Assembly: GCF_008693105.1 (NCBI RefSeq) | Contig: NZ_VXKK01000013.1 | Coordinates: 62,001 to 126,000 of the forward strand | Direction of reading: 5' to 3' | DNA from: Corynebacterium flavescens | GTDB taxonomy: Bacteria; Actinomycetota; Actinomycetes; Mycobacteriales; Mycobacteriaceae | Length of the DNA stretch: 64,000 bases | Shown: piece by piece, positions 60,171 through 64,000 of the stretch | How the letters are laid out: each line of letters begins with the position of its first letter | Numbering within the stretch: position 1 is the first letter of the stretch | Program-made: the position numbers and the translations under genes | Notes under the pieces: generated by a model | The model's input: the letters and a program-made list of their open reading frames with translations, nothing else | Told to the model about the DNA's origin: nothing | Databases searched by the model: none

Positions 60171-60644
60171 GTGTCGGCGAGGGAGCATCCGCAGGCGGTG
60201 GACATGCCGCGTTATACCCCGGCCGTCTATCGTCGGCGCCTTTATCAGGTGATCCTGGCTCTTTATATGGCGGTGTTGGTGGGTTGCGCTGGGATGATGA
60301 TTGGCTCTTGGCTCAATGACCGCGCCATCGAGTCCAATATGGGGCGCGCGTTGGCAACCGTCAGTGACGTGGGCTGGCTGCGCACCACGGCGGACTTCCA
60401 AGACGCCGATGGAATCTATCACTCGCCACCCACGGGACTTCTCTATCCCACCGGCTTGGGTGAGGGGCAGCAGGTGTGGGTCAACTATGCCTTTGATAAC
60501 CCCGATCTAGTGAAGGTCGAGGGCAGGGAATGGACTCTATCCATCATCCCCGCCTTATCTTCGGCGGTAGTATCGACTTTGATAGCCGCCGCCCTGTGGT
60601 GGTCTGTGGGAGCCATCACCCGCCGCGCGGAGTCAGGAAGTTAA
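60171..60644 (+). CDS. DUF3592-type membrane protein (Rv0556 position)
   Basis: A 157-residue protein with two membrane segments (LYQVILALYMAVLVGCAGMM and ALSSAVVSTLIAAALWWSVG) and a soluble loop between them containing the FQDADGIYHSPPTGLLYPTG strand pattern of DUF3592. GTG 60171 lies 4 bases after the menD stop, so the genes are co-transcribed. Position matches Rv0556. The function is unknown. Confidence 0.78.
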   Translation: MSAREHPQAVDMPRYTPAVYRRRLYQVILALYMAVLVGCAGMMIGSWLNDRAIESNMGRALATVSDVGWLRTTADFQDADGIYHSPPTGLLYPTGLGEGQQVWVNYAFDNPDLVKVEGREWTLSIIPALSSAVVSTLIAAALWWSVGAITRRAESGS

Positions 60645-60702
60645 CCGAGATTTTTCATAGGCGTTACCGCCTTGTGGCCATGGTTGGGAGATGATGGAAC
60701 GT

Positions 60703-61902
60703 ATGCGAGTAGCGATTGTGGCCGAGTCTTTTCTCCCCAACGTCAACGGTGTCTCCAATTCTGTTCTGCGGATTCTGGAGCATCTGTACCGTACCGGGCA
60801 GGGGGCCATAGTCATCGCACCCGGTGCGCGGGAGAACCAAGAAGAGGTCCCGGACTATTTGGGCTTTCCCATCGTGCGCGTGCCCACCGTCAAGGTTCCC
60901 CTCATCGATTCGCTGCCGGTGGGGGTGCCCACCCTTGCCGTAGATGAGGCCCTGCGGGAGTTTAAGCCGGACATAATTCACCTGGCCAGCCCCTTCGTCC
61001 TGGGCGCGGCCGGCGCTTTCGCCGCGAGACAATTGCGCATTCCCTGTGTCGCCGTCTATCAAACCGACATCGCTGGCTTTGCCACCAAGTACCACCTATC
61101 CGCCCTAGCCTATGGGGCATGGGAGTGGATGCGTACTATCCACAACTCCTGCCAGATGACCTTGGCTCCCTCCTCAATGACCATCCACAGTCTTGAGGAT
61201 CACCGCATCAAGAACGTTCGTCACTGGGGCCGCGGGGTGGATGCCCAGCGCTTCCAACCCGCCAAGCGCTCGGAGGCGCTGCGTCTGAGCTGGGATCCCA
61301 CTGGAAAGAAGAAGATCATCGGCTTCGTTGGCCGTTTGGCTGCGGAGAAGGGAGTACACCGCCTCAGCGGGCTCAATGGCCGCGATGATCTGCAGCTGGT
61401 CATCGTCGGGGATGGCCCTGAGCGCCCCTTGCTGGAGGCGCAGCTGCCCGATGCCATCTTCGTGGGCGCGCTCGGCGGAGAGGAACTGGCGCAGGCCTAT
61501 GCCAGCCTTGACGTATTCGTCCACGCCGGAGAGTTTGAGACTTTCTGCCAAGCCATCCAAGAGGCACAGGCCTCAGGAGTGCCCACCATTGGCCCGCGGG
61601 CAGGTGGCCCGATTGACCTCATCGAGGAGGGTCACAACGGGCTCTTACTCGATGTCGATACCTTCGTTGAGGATCTTCCCTTTGCAGTGGACGCAATCCT
61701 AGACCCAGAGATCTACCGTGAGCTGTGCATCAACGCGCGCGCCTCCATTTTTGACAAGACGTGGGACGCGCTATGTCAACAGCTCATGGGCTATTACCGT
61801 GAGGTTGTGGAGGAGGCCAATCGCGTGCCCCTGACAATTCTGGGCCAGCACCCCGAACTCCCACGGTGGGCGGCGCGTGCCTTGGGCGCCCGCGTGGCAT
61901 AA
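60703..61902 (+). CDS. mgtA: GDP-mannose-dependent glycosyltransferase MgtA
   Basis: A GT4 family enzyme of 399 residues: N-terminal AESFLPNVNGVSNSVLRILE, HLASPFVLGAAGAFAARQL and YQTDIAGFATKYH, C-terminal VGRLAAEKGVHRL and the E-x7-E region GEFETFCQAIQEAQASGVP. In Corynebacterium the orthologue at this position (first called PimB) adds mannose to a glucuronosyl diacylglycerol, giving the anchor of a lipomannan-like glycolipid. I start it at ATG 60703 (MRVAIVAES); ATGs at 60691 and 60694 would add three or four residues. It precedes menG as Rv0557 precedes Rv0558. Confidence 0.88.
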   Translation: MRVAIVAESFLPNVNGVSNSVLRILEHLYRTGQGAIVIAPGARENQEEVPDYLGFPIVRVPTVKVPLIDSLPVGVPTLAVDEALREFKPDIIHLASPFVLGAAGAFAARQLRIPCVAVYQTDIAGFATKYHLSALAYGAWEWMRTIHNSCQMTLAPSSMTIHSLEDHRIKNVRHWGRGVDAQRFQPAKRSEALRLSWDPTGKKKIIGFVGRLAAEKGVHRLSGLNGRDDLQLVIVGDGPERPLLEAQLPDAIFVGALGGEELAQAYASLDVFVHAGEFETFCQAIQEAQASGVPTIGPRAGGPIDLIEEGHNGLLLDVDTFVEDLPFAVDAILDPEIYRELCINARASIFDKTWDALCQQLMGYYREVVEEANRVPLTILGQHPELPRWAARALGARVA

Positions 61903-61913
61903 GCTAGTTACTT

Positions 61914-62603
61914 GTGTCTAAGGCTGATCTAGATAAGAAACCATTCGATGTTGCGCGTATGTTCGACGCCGTCGGGGCAAAGTACGACATTACAAACACC
62001 GTGCTCTCCTTCGGCCAAGACCGTCGGTGGCGCAGAATGACCCGCGAGCGCTTGGGGCTAAAGCCGGGGGAGAAGGTGCTCGATCTGGCGGCCGGAACTG
62101 CGGTGTCTACCGTTGAGCTATCCAAGTCCGGAGCGTGGTGCGTGGCCTGTGACTTCTCGCAGGGCATGCTGGCCGCAGGCGCGGAGCGTGATGTTCCCAA
62201 GGTGGCTGGGGACGGGATGAACCTTCCCTTTGCGGATAATAGCTTCGACGCGGTGACCATTTCTTATGGCCTGCGCAATATTCAGGACTTCGAGCTCGGA
62301 TTGCGCGAGATGGCCCGGGTTACCAAACCAGGCGGAAGGCTTGCCGTGGCGGAGTTTTCCAAGCCCGTGGTCCCAGTCTTCGGAACCCTATACAAGGAGT
62401 ATCTCACCCGGCTCCTTCCGCCGGTGGCCAAGCTCGTCTCCTCCAACCCCGAGGCTTATATCTACCTCGCGGAATCCATCAGGGCCTGGCCCGAGCAGGA
62501 AGAGCTAGCAGCTGCTATCAACCGTAACGGGTGGAGCGGTGCTGGCTGGCAGAACCTCACCTTGGGGATCGTGGCGCTGCACTCGGCGATAAAGCCTGCC
62601 TAG
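61914..62603 (+). CDS. menG: demethylmenaquinone methyltransferase
   Basis: MenG (UbiE) methylates demethylmenaquinone with S-adenosylmethionine in the last ring step. The 229-residue product has the family opening [25 protein letters not shown], the SAM loop [16 protein letters not shown], and [17 protein letters not shown]. The start is GTG 61914, 11 bases after mgtA. The stop overlaps the convergent menJ gene by 4 bases. Confidence 0.95.
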   Translation: MSKADLDKKPFDVARMFDAVGAKYDITNTVLSFGQDRRWRRMTRERLGLKPGEKVLDLAAGTAVSTVELSKSGAWCVACDFSQGMLAAGAERDVPKVAGDGMNLPFADNSFDAVTISYGLRNIQDFELGLREMARVTKPGGRLAVAEFSKPVVPVFGTLYKEYLTRLLPPVAKLVSSNPEAYIYLAESIRAWPEQEELAAAINRNGWSGAGWQNLTLGIVALHSAIKPA

Positions 62604-63847
62604 TCGGTGCTCCACAGGGGGCTATGGGAGCGCAGGCGACCTACTGTACCGCCGGCCATTCGCCACGCACGCGCGATGAGATCGCGGTCTTCCTCAGTCA
62701 CCAGGTTCCCCATCAGGCGCGCGGCTGCGGGCATGAGGATTCTTCCCACCGGACCTCGCAGCGCCAGTGGGCCGGCTACGGGAAGGAACTGCGGGTAGGT
62801 CAAAAGGCGCGCGGCCGTGCGCGCCAGCAAGAAGGCCTGTCCGTAGTGTGCCCGCAGTATGTCAGGCCAGGCCAGAGTGAAATCTTTGGGGCCGAGTAAC
62901 TCTACGGCGAGAGCAGCTGTCTCAAGGCCGTAGTCGATGCCCTCGCCGTTGAGCGGGTTGACGCAGGCCGCGGCGTCCCCGATGAGCATCCAGTTGGCGC
63001 CGGCGACGTTAGTGACCGCCCCTCCCATGGGCAGCAGGGCGGAGGCCACATGCTCGATTGGCCCCAGTTTCCACTCAGGACGCTGTTGCTCGGCATAGTG
63101 CTCCAGGAGCTTCTTGGTGTTTATCTTGGCGGGGCGGCGTGCGGTAGACAAAGCCCCGAGGCCGATATTGACCTGGCCAAGCTCCTCGCCCAAGGGAAAA
63201 ATCCAGCCATAGCCCGGCTGTACTGTGCCCTTCTCATCCTGCAACTCAACGTGGGAGTGCAGCCAGGGCTCACCCGCGTGTGGGGAGGTGGCGTAGCTGC
63301 GAGCTGCGATGCCATAGACCTCGTCCTTTTGCCAGGTGCGACCCAGCTGCTTGCTGAAGGTCGAACGGACGCCATCAGCCACGATGATCCACCTCGCGCG
63401 GACCTCGGCCTCGCCGACGCGGAAACTCACGATGCGGTTGCCGCTTAACTCGGGCGCAGTGGCGGGCGTGCCCGTCCAGAGCGTGGCTCCGGCCTGACGC
63501 GCGGCATCGACAACGAGGTTGTCAAAGTGCAGCCGTGGCAAGGCTGTACCAGTCTGCACTGGATAGGTCTGCGGCCACGGGGCGGTGACAGAACCGCCAA
63601 AGCCGTGGAGCTTTAGCCCCAGGCTGCGGTATTTGGGGTTGACGTCGAGGTCCAGCTTCTCGAGCTGATGCATCGCGCGGGGGGTGAGGCCATCCCCGCA
63701 GGTTTTGTCGCGGGGGAAACGTGCGCCGTCGACAAGCAGTGTCTCGTAGCCTGCTCGCGCGGCATGGATGGCCGCGGCCGCGCCCGCCGGCCCGGCGCCG
63801 ATGATAGCGACGTCGAAGGTGGATGGGTTATCGATCTGCTCCGGCAT
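62600..63847 (-). CDS. menJ: menaquinone reductase MenJ (geranylgeranyl reductase family)
   Basis: A 415-residue FAD enzyme with [20 protein letters not shown] at the N-terminus, the family motif [10 protein letters not shown], the second flavin motif [20 protein letters not shown], and a C-terminal basic region near the membrane. In mycobacteria MenJ (Rv0561c) saturates one isoprene unit of the menaquinone tail, giving the MK-9(H2)-type quinones also found in corynebacteria. I start at ATG 63847 (MPEQIDN); ATG 63859 would add four residues and might be leaderless. It is divergent from the polyprenyl synthase gene. Confidence 0.88.
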   Translation of the reverse strand: MPEQIDNPSTFDVAIIGAGPAGAAAAIHAARAGYETLLVDGARFPRDKTCGDGLTPRAMHQLEKLDLDVNPKYRSLGLKLHGFGGSVTAPWPQTYPVQTGTALPRLHFDNLVVDAARQAGATLWTGTPATAPELSGNRIVSFRVGEAEVRARWIIVADGVRSTFSKQLGRTWQKDEVYGIAARSYATSPHAGEPWLHSHVELQDEKGTVQPGYGWIFPLGEELGQVNIGLGALSTARRPAKINTKKLLEHYAEQQRPEWKLGPIEHVASALLPMGGAVTNVAGANWMLIGDAAACVNPLNGEGIDYGLETAALAVELLGPKDFTLAWPDILRAHYGQAFLLARTAARLLTYPQFLPVAGPLALRGPVGRILMPAAARLMGNLVTEEDRDLIARAWRMAGGTVGRLRSHSPLWSTD

Positions 63848-63959
63848 AAGGACTATCATTACACGGTACAGATACGTCGAGTGTGTTTAGGTCCGTGGTT
63901 TCGGCTACGGTAAGTAATCGACTATCACTCGCATTTTTGAGTCAAAGGGAACGCTTTTA

Positions 63960-64000
63960 ATGACCAACGGCCAAACTCACGCCACTAACGTGGACCTGGG
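63960..64000 (+). CDS. 5' end of a probable polyprenyl diphosphate synthase
   Basis: Only 13 codons are visible, reading MTNGQTHATNVDLG to the edge. AAAGGGA lies 10 bases before the ATG. The neighbour of menJ in this synteny block is a polyprenyl diphosphate synthase (GrcC1, Rv0562), and VDLGDP is common near the N-terminus of that family, so this is the likely product, which would supply the menaquinone side chain. The call rests on position. Confidence 0.5.
   Translation, partial: MTNGQTHATNVDL

Noticed and set aside
1..64000. tRNA, rRNA, CRISPR arrays, insertion sequences, replication origin
   Set aside because: I scanned for tRNA-like cloverleaf ends, regularly spaced repeats, transposase motifs and DnaA-box clusters and saw none that could be supported.

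Overview
The window is chromosomal DNA from a high-GC actinobacterium of the Corynebacterium type. Evidence: a single-chain type I fatty acid synthase with FadD ligases, the mycothiol gene mshA, SenX3-RegX3, the short ribosomal protein bS22, a DtxR-like operator, and several genes whose -10 box ends 6-8 bases before the start codon. From base 1 to the end, gene order tracks the Mycobacterium tuberculosis segment Rv0475 to Rv0562 (recalled from general knowledge, not searched), with insertions, losses and decay specific to this lineage. The species cannot be named from the sequence alone.

Layout. 1-3.9 kb: tail of an HBHA-position protein, DUF2516 protein, a shortened DeoC-like protein, DUF2993 protein, a decayed methyltransferase gene, DUF2505 protein and murB. 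4-18.7 kb: a block absent at this place in M. tuberculosis, with luxS, a YihY/BrkB membrane protein, the 9-kb fatty acid synthase gene and two tandem fadD genes. 18.8-27.8 kb: mshA, gpmA, senX3-regX3, a Cys-rich conserved protein, ppx, a membrane protein, proC, an excisionase-like HTH protein and bS22. 27.8-38.6 kb: a SerB-like HAD phosphatase, a glutaredoxin-like protein, and heme genes hemA, hemC, hemD, hemB, hemE, hemY. 38.6-42.1 kb: an accessory patch with a hydratase pseudogene, a DUF1648 membrane protein with its YtrA-type GntR repressor, a dispersed hairpin repeat, a beta-hydroxyacid dehydrogenase, and a guanidine-III riboswitch in front of a SugE/Gdx transporter. 42.1-48.6 kb: hemL, a histidine phosphatase, and the System II cytochrome c maturation genes (TlpA-like lipoprotein, ccdA, resB, ccsB). 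48.6-64 kb: menaquinone genes menA, menE, menB, menC, menD, menG, menJ, interspersed with mntR, a UvrA paralogue, mgtA and small membrane proteins, ending in the first codons of a probable polyprenyl diphosphate synthase.

How it works together. Heme synthesis (glutamyl-tRNA to coproporphyrin), cytochrome c assembly and menaquinone synthesis are the components of one respiratory chain, and they sit in one 35-kb stretch. Iron control is suggested by a DtxR-type box in front of hemE, and the hemC-hemD gap carries nested inverted repeats that look like a regulatory switch. FAS-I and the two FadD ligases supply and activate acyl chains for membrane lipids and, where present, mycolates.

I found no tRNA or rRNA gene, no CRISPR array, no prophage and no insertion sequence. 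Signs of change are small: two pseudogenes with internal deletions, a truncated aldolase-like gene, and two copies of a roughly 58-base hairpin element.
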